The notes beneath the pieces were generated by a model. That model made no database searches and was not told the origin of the DNA. It was given only the letters and a program-made list of their open reading frames with translations. 64,000 bases of DNA from Aureimonas sp. Leaf324 (GTDB taxonomy: Bacteria; Pseudomonadota; Alphaproteobacteria; Rhizobiales; Rhizobiaceae): contig NZ_LMOH01000027.1 of the NCBI RefSeq assembly GCF_001423245.1, positions 124,001-188,000 on the forward strand, written 5' to 3'. Both the position numbers and the translations under genes were made by a program. Positions 42,132-53,172 of this stretch are shown one piece after another (within the stretch, counting starts at the first letter, position 1; each line of letters starts with the position of its first letter).

Positions 42132-43166
42132 ATGACGGCACGACGTCTTGGGGCGATGGCGTTTCTGGCGCTCGGTCTCATGGCCCTGTCCGGCTGCCAG
42201 CAGGACGACGTGTTCGCCGATCTCGTCGGCCCCAACGCGCCGCTGCCGCCCGCGCTCGTCAAGGTCATCAAGTCCAAGGAGATGGGCGAGAACTCGCCCA
42301 TTCTCGTGCGCCTCTACAAGGAAGAGTCCGAGCTCGAGGTCTGGAAGCAGAAGACCGACGGCACGTTCGCGCTCCTCAAGACCTATCCGATCTGCGCCTG
42401 GTCGGGCCAACTCGGCCCCAAGCGGAAAGAGGGCGACCGGCAGGCGCCGGAAGGCTTCTACCACCTGACGCCGGGCCTGATGAACCCGAACTCGAACTAC
42501 CATCTCGCCTTCGACATGGGCTATCCCAACGCCTACGACCGGGCCAACGAGGCCTCCGGCAACCACCTGATGATCCACGGCTCGTGCAACTCGTCGGGTT
42601 GCTACGCCATGGACAACTGGCAGATGGAAGAGCTTTACGCGCTCGCCAACCATGCCTTCCAGGGTGGCCAGAAGTCGATCCAGATCCAGGCGCTGCCCTT
42701 CCGGATGACGCCGGAGAACATGGCGCGCCACCAGAACTCGCCGCATGTCGCCTTCTGGAAGATGCTGAAGGAAGGCACCGACCGCTTCGACCTCACCCAC
42801 AAGCCGGTGGCGGTCGCGGTCTGCGAGAAGCGCTACGTCTTCGACGAGACCCTCACGGACGGCCGCACGCTCGACGCCAACGGCGAGTGCCCGGCGGTCG
42901 AGACGCCGGCCGACCTCCTCGCCAAGCGCATGGCCGACGAGGAGATGCAGAAGAAGATCGCCGCCACCATGGCGCCGGAGGATTTCGCGATCACCACAGC
43001 CTCGACCTACAAGACCGGCACGCCGATCTCCGCCGAGGCCTACGCCGCCGAGCAGCACCGCCGGCAGGGCTTCGACCGCGACGGCAAGCCGATCCAGACC
43101 GCGCGCTCCTCGATGTTCAAGAACCTCCTGCAGAAGAAGCCGGCGCTGCCGGGCGGGAGCGACTGA
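42132..43166 (+). CDS. YafK/DpaA-like L,D-transpeptidase family lipoprotein
   Basis: 344 aa with a lipoprotein signal: lipobox LSGC at residues 19-22. The YkuD catalytic motif is His149 (LMIHGSC) and Cys157 (NSSGCYAM), with the YafK-specific EGFYHLTPGLMNPNS and YPNAYDRANEASGNH segments. E. coli DpaA (YafK) is the member that detaches Braun-type lipoprotein from peptidoglycan; this protein may act likewise on lipoprotein or beta-barrel attachment. The 270-bp leader contains TTAA-N7-GTAA at 41997-42011, close to a CtrA site. Confidence 0.85.
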   Translation: MTARRLGAMAFLALGLMALSGCQQDDVFADLVGPNAPLPPALVKVIKSKEMGENSPILVRLYKEESELEVWKQKTDGTFALLKTYPICAWSGQLGPKRKEGDRQAPEGFYHLTPGLMNPNSNYHLAFDMGYPNAYDRANEASGNHLMIHGSCNSSGCYAMDNWQMEELYALANHAFQGGQKSIQIQALPFRMTPENMARHQNSPHVAFWKMLKEGTDRFDLTHKPVAVAVCEKRYVFDETLTDGRTLDANGECPAVETPADLLAKRMADEEMQKKIAATMAPEDFAITTASTYKTGTPISAEAYAAEQHRRQGFDRDGKPIQTARSSMFKNLLQKKPALPGGSD

Positions 43167-43320
43167 GCGGGAGTCCGTAGGGGGCCCCTCGACAAGCACT
43201 TCAGATCCGCCAGAACATTTTGGCCGGGGCCACTCTCAGCTGGGACTCGACCTCGTGCCTTTGTAGCCCTCTGCATATGTCGGGCCATGTCGATCGAAAG
43301 GCACGATCGGGACCCGGGAC

Positions 43321-43818
43321 GTGAAGGTATGGGGTGGCATGGTCGAGGATGATTATTGTCGTGCGTTCGCCGATGCCCTGATCGGCGATGAGCCTTTTCG
43401 CCATTGGGTTATCACGCAAACCAAGTTTTATGGGCGGAGACGCTCCACACTGCTATTCAATGAGCAGGCGGTACGGCCGGCCAAGGACTGGTGGCGCCAC
43501 TGGTGGGTGAAGCTTCCAGATGGCAGCGAGTCGGAGACTGACATCTTTCTGGTCTTTTGCGACCAAGCTGATGGCACCCGTTTTGCGTTGCATGTCGAGT
43601 GCAAGCTGGGTGGAGGAAAGTTCACACCCAACCAAGCCGCGCAGTATGCAATGCGAGGCGCTTTTATGAAGCAGAACAGGTGGGTGCCGTACAACGATTT
43701 CGATACGGTGCTCCTCGCTCCGAAGGACTTCATCCAACGCTTCGCGCGAGACGCTGAGACCTTTGGATCGACGCTCACGTTTGAAGACACCGCCCGGTGG
43801 CTCCACAAATTCGGATAA
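43321..43818 (+). CDS. Putative PD-(D/E)XK nuclease-like protein on a low-GC islet
   Basis: 165 aa from GTG 43321 (ATG 43339 is an alternative start). I recognise no named family, but the catalytic pattern of PD-(D/E)XK nucleases is there: Asp74 (SETDIFLVF), Glu93-Cys-Lys95 (LHVECKLGG) and, ten residues on, a QxxxY motif (Gln105-Tyr109, NQAAQY) as in RecB/Cas4-like enzymes. By hand count, 43321-43800 is about 57% G+C against roughly 70% on both sides, which suggests recent transfer. It stands alone, without a methylase or antitoxin. Both neighbours (L,D-transpeptidase, secA) are core genes. Confidence 0.6.
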   Translation: MKVWGGMVEDDYCRAFADALIGDEPFRHWVITQTKFYGRRRSTLLFNEQAVRPAKDWWRHWWVKLPDGSESETDIFLVFCDQADGTRFALHVECKLGGGKFTPNQAAQYAMRGAFMKQNRWVPYNDFDTVLLAPKDFIQRFARDAETFGSTLTFEDTARWLHKFG

Positions 43819-43861
43819 TGCCAAGTCTTTGAAGTAGCGTTGAGCTCGTTGCCTTCTCGCA

Positions 43862-43895
43862 CGAAAAAGGCCGGCTCGAAGGCCGGCCTTTTCGT
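43862..43895. terminator. Bidirectional terminator between the nuclease-like gene and secA
   Basis: 11-bp stem AAAAGGCCGGC / GCCGGCCTTTT (43865-43875 / 43882-43892) with a 6-base loop, extended by ACG/CGT pairs. A run of A on one side and T on the other makes it work on both strands. Confidence 0.83.
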
Positions 43896-43899
43896 CCTG

Positions 43900-46632
<2,733 letters not shown>

Positions 46633-46941
46633 CCGAAACGTCCTTCCAGGAAACAAGATTGTCGCGGGCGCGAGCCGCCACGCGGGGGTCCGCCGCCGGG
46701 GATCGTCGCCGATCCGCAAGCCCGCGCTCCGGGACGCGGCGGCTGGACTTTCAGAACGTGGGAGAGATAAGAGGGCCCCCGGAGGAAGTCAACGCCGGCC
46801 CCAGCGCGGGCGTGCGGCCCTCAAAACACCGCAAAGTCGGCTCTTTGCCAGTCCTGGAGCCGCCTCGCGCCCTTGCCCTGCCGGGCGACGACGCCCGGCG
46901 CTCCGCCCTTGTTTCGTCGTCGTCGGGAAGGCTTCCGCTTC
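46633..46941. other. 309-bp divergent intergenic region between secA and the parvulin gene
   Basis: Holds the predicted secA promoter on the minus strand and presumably the parvulin gene's promoter on the plus strand. There is no ORF with family features and no clear RNA fold beyond GC-rich stems. Confidence 0.6.
46764..46792 (-). promoter_or_regulatory. Sigma-70-type promoter for secA
   Basis: On the minus strand TTGACT (46787-46792), exactly 17 bases, then TATCTC (46764-46769). It is an unusually AT-rich spot in a GC-rich gap. Confidence 0.62.
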
Positions 46942-47937
46942 ATGCTCACTTCGCTCCGCTCGCGGCTCGCCGCCTCCGGCCTGATCCTGGCCGCGCTTGC
47001 CGTCGGCGCCCATGCCCAGGATGCGCCGACGCCCGCCCCGGCCGCGCCCGCCGCCGCCGCGCCGGCTCCGGCCCCGGTGCCGCCGGAGACGGTGCTCGTG
47101 ACGGTCGGCAATGCCAAGATCACGCAGGCCGACCTCGAGGCCGCCAGCGCCGATCTCGGGGCACAGTTCGCCCAGCTTCCGCCCGAGCAGCGCCGTCTCG
47201 CGACGCTGGCCGCCCTCGTCGACATCAAGGCGCTGGCCCAGAAGGCCGAGGCCGAGAAGCTCGGCGACGACGCCGAGACGGCGCGCCGCATCGCCTTCCT
47301 GCGCGAGCGGGCGCTGCACAACGCCTATTTCGAGAAGCACGGCATCTCCGCCATCACCGACGCCGAGGTGCGCGCGCGCTACGACAAGGAAGTCGCCGCG
47401 ATCAAGCCGGTCGAGGAGGTGCACGCCAAGCACATCCTTGTTCCCACCAAGGAAGAGGCCGAGGCCGCGATCAAGGAACTCGACGCCGGCAAGGACTTCG
47501 ATGCGCTCGCCGCCGAGAAGTCGACCGGCCCGACCGGCCCGCAGGGCGGCGATCTCGGCTTCTTCGGTCCCGGCCAGATGGTGCCGGCCTTCGAGACGGC
47601 GGCCTACGCACTGCAGCCCGGCACCTACACCAAGGAGTCGGTGCAGACCCAGTTCGGCTGGCACGTCATCAAGGTGATCGAGAAGCGCCCGCAGCAGCCG
47701 CCCGCCTTCGAGCAGGTGGCCGACCAGGTGCGACAGGTCGTGATGCGCGAGAAGTATGTCGAGCTCGTCCAGGCCGCCCGCGCCGACGAGGCCGTGACCT
47801 ACGACGACCCGGCCCTGAAGTCGCAGATGGACACGATGGAAAAGGCCATGTCGGGTGCCGCCGAGGATCCGGAAGCCGCGGCCGACGAAGCCGAGACGGA
47901 CGCCGCGCCGGCCCCGGCCCCGGCCCCGGCACAGTAA
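46942..47937 (+). CDS. Periplasmic parvulin-type peptidyl-prolyl isomerase
   Basis: 331-aa exported foldase. A signal peptide covers residues 1-25 (AHA before QDAP), followed by an Ala-Pro linker to about residue 47. A SurA-like N-terminal helical region follows, then the parvulin domain at about 157-248 with VHAKHIL, GGDLGFFGPGQMVPAFE and FGWHVIKV. The C-terminus is an acidic, Ala-Pro tail. It resembles rhizobial PrsA/SurA-type isomerases. Strong terminator 27 bp downstream. It is divergent from secA; both serve export. Confidence 0.9.
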   Translation: MLTSLRSRLAASGLILAALAVGAHAQDAPTPAPAAPAAAAPAPAPVPPETVLVTVGNAKITQADLEAASADLGAQFAQLPPEQRRLATLAALVDIKALAQKAEAEKLGDDAETARRIAFLRERALHNAYFEKHGISAITDAEVRARYDKEVAAIKPVEEVHAKHILVPTKEEAEAAIKELDAGKDFDALAAEKSTGPTGPQGGDLGFFGPGQMVPAFETAAYALQPGTYTKESVQTQFGWHVIKVIEKRPQQPPAFEQVADQVRQVVMREKYVELVQAARADEAVTYDDPALKSQMDTMEKAMSGAAEDPEAAADEAETDAAPAPAPAPAQ

Positions 47938-47963
47938 CCGGTCGCTCGAGAAGCGAGCCGTCG

Positions 47964-48000
47964 AAAAGGGGCGCCGGAGCCGATCCGGCGCCCCTTTTTC
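47964..48000 (+). terminator. Strong intrinsic terminator after the parvulin gene
   Basis: Perfect 15-bp stem AAAAGGGGCGCCGGA / TCCGGCGCCCCTTTT with loop GCCGA, the T run being part of and after the stem. Confidence 0.9.
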
Positions 48001-48105
48001 GTGCCCCCGTCCGGCCGCGCCGCGCAAATGTCGCTTGCCGCTCACCCGCGGCTTGGGGCACAGGGAGGCCGACCGCTCCAGTTCCCCCGGCCCAAGGGTT
48101 GCGCC

Positions 48106-49338
48106 ATGTCCCATCCCGTTTCCCCGCTCGCCCCCCGCTCCGTGCCGGACATGCCCGCCGTCGCCGGCGTGTCGATCGCGACGGGCGCCGCCGGCATCAA
48201 GTACAAGGGCCGCACCGACGTCCTTACCATGACCTTCGCCGAAGGGACGGCGGTGGCGGGGGTGCTCACCACCTCGCGCTGTCCCTCGGCCCCGGTGGAC
48301 CATTGCCGCGCTAGCCTGAAGGGTGGGCGGGCCCGCGCGCTCGTCGTCAATTCCGGCAACGCCAACGCCTTCACCGGCCGCAAGGGTGCCGCCACCACGG
48401 ATGCGACCGCACGGGCCGCCGCCGAGGCGGTCGGCTGCTCGCCCTCGGAAGTGTTCCTCGCGTCCACCGGCGTGATCGGCGAGCCGCTCGACGCCGCCAA
48501 GATCACGCCGCTTCTCGCCGGCCTCTTTTCGCAAGGGGAGGGTGCACGCTGGCGCGAGGCCGCCGACGCGATCATGACCACCGACACCTATGCCAAGGTC
48601 GCGACGCGCACCGTCGCGCTCGGCGAGGCGACGGTGTGCCTCAACGGCATCGCCAAGGGCGCCGGGATGATCGCGCCCGACATGGCGACGATGCTGTCGT
48701 TCCTCGCCACCGACGCGGCTATCGCGCCGGACGTCCTCCAGGTGCTGCTGGCAGACGCGGTCGGCCCGACCTTCAACTCGGTGACGGTCGACAGCGACAC
48801 CTCGACCTCCGACACGCTGCTCCTCTTTGCGACGGGCGCCGCCGGCAACGCGGAGGTCGCCGATGCCGGCGACGCGCGGCTCGGGCCCTTCCGCGAGGCG
48901 CTGGCCGCCGTCCTTCTCGATCTCGCACGCCAGGTCGCGCGCGACGGCGAGGGCGCGCGCAAGGAGATCATCGTGACGGTGGAGGGCGCCGTCGACGATC
49001 GCTCCGCCAAGCGCATCGCGCTCTCGATCGCCAATTCGCCGCTGGTGAAGACCGCGGTCGCGGGCGAGGACGCCAACTGGGGCCGCGTGGTGATGGCGGT
49101 CGGCAAGGCGGGCGAGCCGGCCGAGCGCGATCGCCTCGCGATCTCGTTCGGCGACGTGCGCGTGGCGGTCGACGGCGAGCGCGACCCGGCCTATTCGGAG
49201 GCGGAAGCTTCGGCCGCGATGAAACGGGACGAGATCCGGATTGGCGTCCAGCTCGGCCTCGGGACCGGGCGCTGGACGGTCTACACCTGCGACCTCACGA
49301 AGGAATACGTCGCGATCAATGGCGACTACCGGAGCTGA
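48106..49338 (+). CDS. argJ: Bifunctional glutamate N-acetyltransferase / amino-acid acetyltransferase
   Basis: 410-aa enzyme that transfers acetyl groups from N-acetylornithine to glutamate, recycling acetyl in arginine synthesis. The autocleavage site is seen in [13 protein letters not shown], where Thr195 becomes the N-terminal nucleophile of the beta chain. Other family segments are [34 protein letters not shown] and [20 protein letters not shown] 48106 lies after the terminator. It is followed by GNAT and mutT genes, as in other Rhizobiales. Confidence 0.95.
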   Translation: MSHPVSPLAPRSVPDMPAVAGVSIATGAAGIKYKGRTDVLTMTFAEGTAVAGVLTTSRCPSAPVDHCRASLKGGRARALVVNSGNANAFTGRKGAATTDATARAAAEAVGCSPSEVFLASTGVIGEPLDAAKITPLLAGLFSQGEGARWREAADAIMTTDTYAKVATRTVALGEATVCLNGIAKGAGMIAPDMATMLSFLATDAAIAPDVLQVLLADAVGPTFNSVTVDSDTSTSDTLLLFATGAAGNAEVADAGDARLGPFREALAAVLLDLARQVARDGEGARKEIIVTVEGAVDDRSAKRIALSIANSPLVKTAVAGEDANWGRVVMAVGKAGEPAERDRLAISFGDVRVAVDGERDPAYSEAEASAAMKRDEIRIGVQLGLGTGRWTVYTCDLTKEYVAINGDYRS

Positions 49339-49342
49339 GCGC

Positions 49343-50107
49343 GTGCCGCGGCTGACAGTGGTGCGCCGGCTGGAGGCGGCGGGCTTCCGCGCCTGGCCCG
49401 CCAGTTCGACCTTCTACGACGGCACCTGGGCGGTGCGGCTGACGACGAGCTTCCCGGCCAAGCGGCTGAACTCTGTGAACCCGCTCGACCCCGCCGACGA
49501 CGCCGAGATCGAGGCGCGCATCGAGCGGGCCGAGGCGCGGTTCGCCGCGGTCGGCCGGCCGCTGGTGTTCCGGCAGTCGCCGCTCGCCCCGCCGCGCCTC
49601 ATCCGCCATCTCGACGAGGCCGGCTGGTCGAGTTTTGGCGAATCGATCGTCTACACCGCCGATCTCGCCAGCCTCGACCTTGCCGAGGCGATCGACCGGA
49701 TCCCGCTGCAGGACGCGCGGCGCTACCTCGAGGCCTCGCTCACCGTCCATCGCCGGCCGCCGGCGCTGCGCGAGGGGCTGGAGGCGGTGCTCGCCTCGAT
49801 CCGCCCGCCCGCGGCCTATTTCGTGCGCGAGAACGACGGAGGCCGGCCGATCGCCGTGGCGCTCGCGATCTCCGACAACGACCTCGCAGGCATTCTCGAC
49901 GTCGCGGTCGACAGCGGCTACCGCCGCCAGGGCATCGGCATCGATCTCGTGGCGACCGCGCTGCGCCACACCGCCCACAAGGGCGCGCGCACCGGGTGGC
50001 TGCAGGTCGAGGCCGAGAACGCCGCCGGCCGCGCCCTCTATGCCCGCCTCGGCTTCACGGAAGCCTATCGCTACGTCTACCGCGCCCCGCCGGGCATCAT
50101 CGTCTGA
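49343..50107 (+). CDS. GNAT family N-acetyltransferase
   Basis: 254-aa protein. The C-terminal half is a GNAT fold: LDVAVDSGYRRQGIGIDLVATAL contains the acetyl-CoA-binding R-x-x-G-x-G motif (ends LDVAVDSGYRRQ...LVATAL), followed by LQVEAENAAGRALYARLGF, typical of motif B. The N-terminal half (TFYDGTWAVRLTTSFPAKRLNSVNPLD, quoted by ends TFYDGTW...NSVNPLD) is a degenerate second GNAT-like domain. I start at GTG 49343, with GGAG 8 nt upstream; an ATG at 49319 lies inside argJ. Substrate unknown. Confidence 0.83.
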   Translation: MPRLTVVRRLEAAGFRAWPASSTFYDGTWAVRLTTSFPAKRLNSVNPLDPADDAEIEARIERAEARFAAVGRPLVFRQSPLAPPRLIRHLDEAGWSSFGESIVYTADLASLDLAEAIDRIPLQDARRYLEASLTVHRRPPALREGLEAVLASIRPPAAYFVRENDGGRPIAVALAISDNDLAGILDVAVDSGYRRQGIGIDLVATALRHTAHKGARTGWLQVEAENAAGRALYARLGFTEAYRYVYRAPPGIIV

Positions 50108-50122
50108 CGGGAGACCCGCCCC

Positions 50123-50533
50123 ATGCCGACGCCCCGTCTCCTCCTCGTCGCGGCCTGCGCGCTGCTCGATGCCGACAACCGCATCCTTCTCGCCCAGCGC
50201 CCGCCCGGCAAGTCGCTCGCCGGGCTCTGGGAGTTTCCCGGCGGCAAGGTGGAGGTGGGCGAGACGCCGGAGGAAACGCTGATCCGTGAGCTTCGCGAGG
50301 AGATCGGCGTCGAGACCAAGGCGGACTGCCTCGCCCCGCTCACCTTCGCCAGCCATACCTACGAAGGCTTCCACCTCCTGATGCCGCTCTACGTCTGCCG
50401 GCGCTACGAGGGCATTCCCCGGTCGATGGAGGGGCAGGCGTTGAAATGGGTGCGGGCGACCGCCCTGCGCGAGCATCCGATGCCGCCGGCCGACCTGCCG
50501 CTGATCCCGTTCCTCACCGACCTTCTCGCCTGA
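50123..50533 (+). CDS. mutT: 8-oxo-dGTP diphosphatase MutT (Nudix)
   Basis: 136-aa Nudix hydrolase that removes oxidised guanine nucleotides. The Nudix box spans residues 41-63 (GKVEVGETPEET, then LIRELREEIGVE) with the metal-binding RELREE glutamates all present. The N-terminal LAQRPPGKSLAGLWEFPGGK is typical of MutT proper. It lies 15 bp after the GNAT gene. A perfect hairpin follows 8 bp after the stop. Confidence 0.92.
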   Translation: MPTPRLLLVAACALLDADNRILLAQRPPGKSLAGLWEFPGGKVEVGETPEETLIRELREEIGVETKADCLAPLTFASHTYEGFHLLMPLYVCRRYEGIPRSMEGQALKWVRATALREHPMPPADLPLIPFLTDLLA

Positions 50534-50541
50534 CGCGAAAA

Positions 50542-50564
50542 AACGCGGGGGAGGCCCCCGCGTT
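50542..50564. terminator. Hairpin after mutT with its T run on the minus strand
   Basis: Perfect 10-bp stem AACGCGGGGG / CCCCCGCGTT with loop AGG. On the plus strand it is followed by AAGC, a poor U tract; on the minus strand it is followed by TTTTTCGCG, a good one. Confidence 0.6.
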
Positions 50565-50656
50565 AAGCATGCCGCTTAAACCGGTCTTCACGGTGCGTGG
50601 CGATGATCCCATCGGTCTGGCGCTCGGCGCGCCGGACGGGACTGGAGCCGGATCGC

Positions 50657-50929
50657 ATGCGCAAGAAGCCCAATCGATCGCCACGCCGTGCCGGGGTTGC
50701 CGGCGCCCTCCTGCGTGCCGCTCTCCTCGTCGCGCCGCTCGCCGGCGCCATCGCCTTCGGGATCGCGCCGCGCGGCAGCGACCGGCTGGTCGCGGCCAAC
50801 GGCTCGGAAGGCATCGACACCATGACGACCGGCTCGGTGTCGGCGTCGCGCTTCACCTTCGCGGTCGGCGCCGCGCCGGTCGGCGGGTGCCTGCGGGTCG
50901 GCGACGGGCGACCGGGGGGCTCATGCTGA
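50657..50929 (+). CDS. Small membrane-anchored hypothetical protein upstream of the pilin gene
   Basis: 90 aa starting ATG 50657 (an ATG at 50597 would add 20 residues). A basic N-terminus leads into one hydrophobic segment (about residues 18-36), then a Ser/Thr/Gly-rich region with TMTTGSVSASRF and two Cys. I recognise no domain. Its last 7 bases overlap the Flp pilin gene, so the two are co-translated, and it might be a pilus accessory protein. It could also be only a spurious leader ORF. Confidence 0.5.
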   Translation: MRKKPNRSPRRAGVAGALLRAALLVAPLAGAIAFGIAPRGSDRLVAANGSEGIDTMTTGSVSASRFTFAVGAAPVGGCLRVGDGRPGGSC

Positions 50930-51117
50930 AGCGCTTGCCCACATCCCAACGCTTCCTCGCCGACCGTTCGGGTGCCACCGCCATCGAATACGGCCTGATC
51001 GTCGCGCTCGTCGGGATCGCGCTCCTGGTCGGCCTCGGCGATACCCGAGATGGCGTCAGCGCCATGTTCAACAACCTGATGGTCAGGGTCTCCGAAGTCC
51101 TCGACCGGGGCGCCTGA
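50923..51117 (+). CDS. Flp/Fap-type IVb pilin
   Basis: 64-aa prepilin. The leader MLKRLPTSQRFLADRSG ends at the prepilin cleavage site G|ATAIEYGLI, with the conserved Glu-Tyr pair at positions 5-6 of the mature protein, followed by a 20-residue hydrophobic helix and a short polar tail. This is the Flp signature processed by CpaA/TadV. No cpa/tad assembly genes are in the window, so this is a stand-alone pilin copy that would depend on a distant cluster. Confidence 0.88.
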   Translation: MLKRLPTSQRFLADRSGATAIEYGLIVALVGIALLVGLGDTRDGVSAMFNNLMVRVSEVLDRGA

Positions 51118-51124
51118 CGGATCT

Positions 51125-51997
51125 TCAGTCCTTCGGCCGCAGCGCCTCCGCCAGGCTGTGCGTCGCGCTGCCGGGCTTCAGCGGCTTCTGCTGGCTCTCG
51201 TGCGGCTTCCAGCCCGACAGGTAGACGACGTCGAAGGTCGCGCGCAGGCGGCCGTCCGCATCCGCGAAGCGCTCGGCATAGATTTCCGCCGCCCGGAAGA
51301 ACAATTGCCGTCCCACTGGGCGACGTGCCCGCGCGTGCAGCATGTTGCTCATGCCCATGTCGCGCAGATCCCGCATCAGCTCGAACATCGAGGCGTAGCG
51401 CACCGTCAGCCGGTCCTGGTCGATGACGGGCAGCGCGAAGCCGGCGCGCTGGAGGAGGCCGCCCGCCTCCCGCAGGTCCGCGAACGGTGCGACGCGGGGG
51501 CTGGCGCCCCCTGAGATTTCAGCCTCCGCCGCCAGAAGCGAGGCGCGCAGCTCGTTCAGCGTCTCGCCGCCCAAAAGCGCTGCGAGGAACAGCCCGTCGG
51601 GTCGCAGCGCCCGCCGGATCTGCACCAGAGCGCCCGGCGTGTCGTTGGTGAGGTGCAGCGAGAGCGGCGACAGGACGAGATCGACGCTCTCGTCGCGCAG
51701 GGGCAGCGCCTCCTCGTCGGCGACGACCCCTTCGCCGGGACCGAGGAACCGCGCGTCGCGCTCGATGCGCAGGAGCCGCTCGACCTGGCCGCCCCGCCCG
51801 AGGCGTGCGGCGAGCGCCCCGGTGTGTCCGGCAAGCTCGACGCCCACCGCGAACTGGCGCTGGACCAGCGACAGGCGCTCGGCCAGCTCGTCCGCCACCG
51901 CATCGAGGAGGAACGAGGCGCCCGGCGCCGCGCGCGCCGCCGCGCGCACGCGGCGCCGGTCGATCAGCGCACGGTCGAAGGGGGCGTTGGCGGTCAT
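51125..51997 (-). CDS. BioC/NDUFAF5-like class I methyltransferase
   Basis: 290-aa methyltransferase. It shows the DRALIDRRRVRAA start, a degenerate SAM motif I (AVGVELAGHTG), LPLRDESVDLVLSPLSLHLTNDTPGAL (ends LPLRDES...NDTPGAL) and SNMLHARARRPVGR near the C-terminus. These are features of the alphaproteobacterial homologue of human NDUFAF5, a complex I assembly hydroxylase, often annotated BioC-like. Divergent from comF; this pair followed by grxC, amidase and DUF1178 is a conserved alphaproteobacterial cluster. It ends 7 bp from the oppositely oriented pilin gene. Confidence 0.82.
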   Translation of the reverse strand: MTANAPFDRALIDRRRVRAAARAAPGASFLLDAVADELAERLSLVQRQFAVGVELAGHTGALAARLGRGGQVERLLRIERDARFLGPGEGVVADEEALPLRDESVDLVLSPLSLHLTNDTPGALVQIRRALRPDGLFLAALLGGETLNELRASLLAAEAEISGGASPRVAPFADLREAGGLLQRAGFALPVIDQDRLTVRYASMFELMRDLRDMGMSNMLHARARRPVGRQLFFRAAEIYAERFADADGRLRATFDVVYLSGWKPHESQQKPLKPGSATHSLAEALRPKD

Positions 51998-52108
51998 TGT
52001 CGGGCTCCAGGTCTCGAAGCGGGGCAAGGGGCTTGTGGCGGGCTCGCCGGGGAGTATCGTCGGCGGCGGCGCAAGGGAAGCGCCGGAGGAAGGCGTGGGG
52101 GTGGGGCG

Positions 52109-52864
52109 ATGGGCATGGATCTCGTCTGGCGCGGTCTGTCCCGTGTCGCGGGGCCGATCGGTCGGCTCATCTATCCGCCGGTCTGTGCCGGCTGCGGCGC
52201 CGCCCTCGCGCGGGCGCCGGCCGTGTGTTCGCCCTGCTGGCAGTCGCTGCGCTTCATCGAGCGTCCCTATTGCGAGGTGCTGGGCCTTCCCTTTTCCTAC
52301 GATCTCGGGCGCGGCTTCCTCTCGGCGGAAGCCATCGCCGATCCACCGGTGTTCGTACGCCTGCGCGCCGCCCTCGTCTACGAGACGCTCGCCGCGCGCA
52401 TGGTGGCGTCCCTGAAATACGCCGACCGGGCGGATCTCGTTCCGCTGATGGCGGCCTGGATGCGCCGGGCGGGCGAGGAGGCGATCGCCGCCAGCGACCT
52501 CGTCGTGCCGGTGCCGCTCCACGCGCGGCGCCTCATGCGGCGGCGCTTCAACCAGTCTGCCGAACTCGCCCGCGCGATCGCCCGCGCCGAACGGCTCGCC
52601 TATGCACCCATGAGTCTTCGGCGGCGGCGCGCGACGCGCAGCCAGGTGGGCCTCGGGCCGGACGAGCGGCGCGAGAACGTGCGCGGCGCCTTCGAGGTGC
52701 CGGCCGGGGCGGCCGACACGGTGCGCGGCCGGCGCGTCCTCCTCGTCGACGACGTCTACACCACCGGCGCGACGGTCTCGGCGGCGACGCTTGCGCTCAA
52801 GCGCGCCGGCGCCGCCGAGGTCAGCGTCCTCGTCTTCGCCAGGGTTGCGGCGGGCGGCGGATGA
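52109..52864 (+). CDS. comF: ComF family protein (phosphoribosyltransferase-like)
   Basis: 251-aa ComF/GntX-like protein. An N-terminal four-Cys zinc motif (VCAGCGA with AVCSPCW) precedes a type I phosphoribosyltransferase fold. The PRPP loop VLLVDDVYTTGATV is near residue 210, and VPVPLHARRLMRRRFNQSAEL is the family signature (ends VPVPLHARR...NQSAEL). ComF is needed for DNA uptake in competent bacteria; its role here is unknown. Start ATG 52109, with ATG 52115 an alternative. Confidence 0.9.
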   Translation: MGMDLVWRGLSRVAGPIGRLIYPPVCAGCGAALARAPAVCSPCWQSLRFIERPYCEVLGLPFSYDLGRGFLSAEAIADPPVFVRLRAALVYETLAARMVASLKYADRADLVPLMAAWMRRAGEEAIAASDLVVPVPLHARRLMRRRFNQSAELARAIARAERLAYAPMSLRRRRATRSQVGLGPDERRENVRGAFEVPAGAADTVRGRRVLLVDDVYTTGATVSAATLALKRAGAAEVSVLVFARVAAGGG

Positions 52865-52902
52865 CCGCATATCAGCCCGTCGCCTGAAGTTTCGAGGACG
52901 CC

Positions 52903-53160
52903 ATGCCCCCCGTCACCATCTATACCCGACAGTTCTGCGGCTACTGCGCGCGCGCCAAGGATCTCCTGACCCGCAAGGGCGTCGCCTTCGAGGAGAAGGA
53001 CGCGACCGTCGAGCCGTCCTACCGGCAGGAGATGATGAGCCGCGCCCCCGGCAGCTCGACCTTCCCGCAGATCTTCATCGGCGACCGGCACGTCGGCGGC
53101 TGCGACGATCTTCACGCACTGGACCGGGCCGGCAAGCTCGATCCGATGCTGGCCGGCTGA
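52903..53160 (+). CDS. grxC: Glutaredoxin 3
   Basis: 85-aa dithiol glutaredoxin reduced by glutathione. Active site Cys12-Gly-Tyr-Cys15, the glutathione-binding TFPQIFIGDRHVGGCDDL segment with cis-Pro, and a compact thioredoxin fold are visible. Length and motif match GrxC. It lies between comF and the nitrilase-family amidase, the latter of which in related organisms hydrolyses deaminated glutathione, so the pair may share a glutathione theme. Confidence 0.94.
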   Translation: MPPVTIYTRQFCGYCARAKDLLTRKGVAFEEKDATVEPSYRQEMMSRAPGSSTFPQIFIGDRHVGGCDDLHALDRAGKLDPMLAG

Positions 53161-53172
53161 GGGCCCGAGGCG

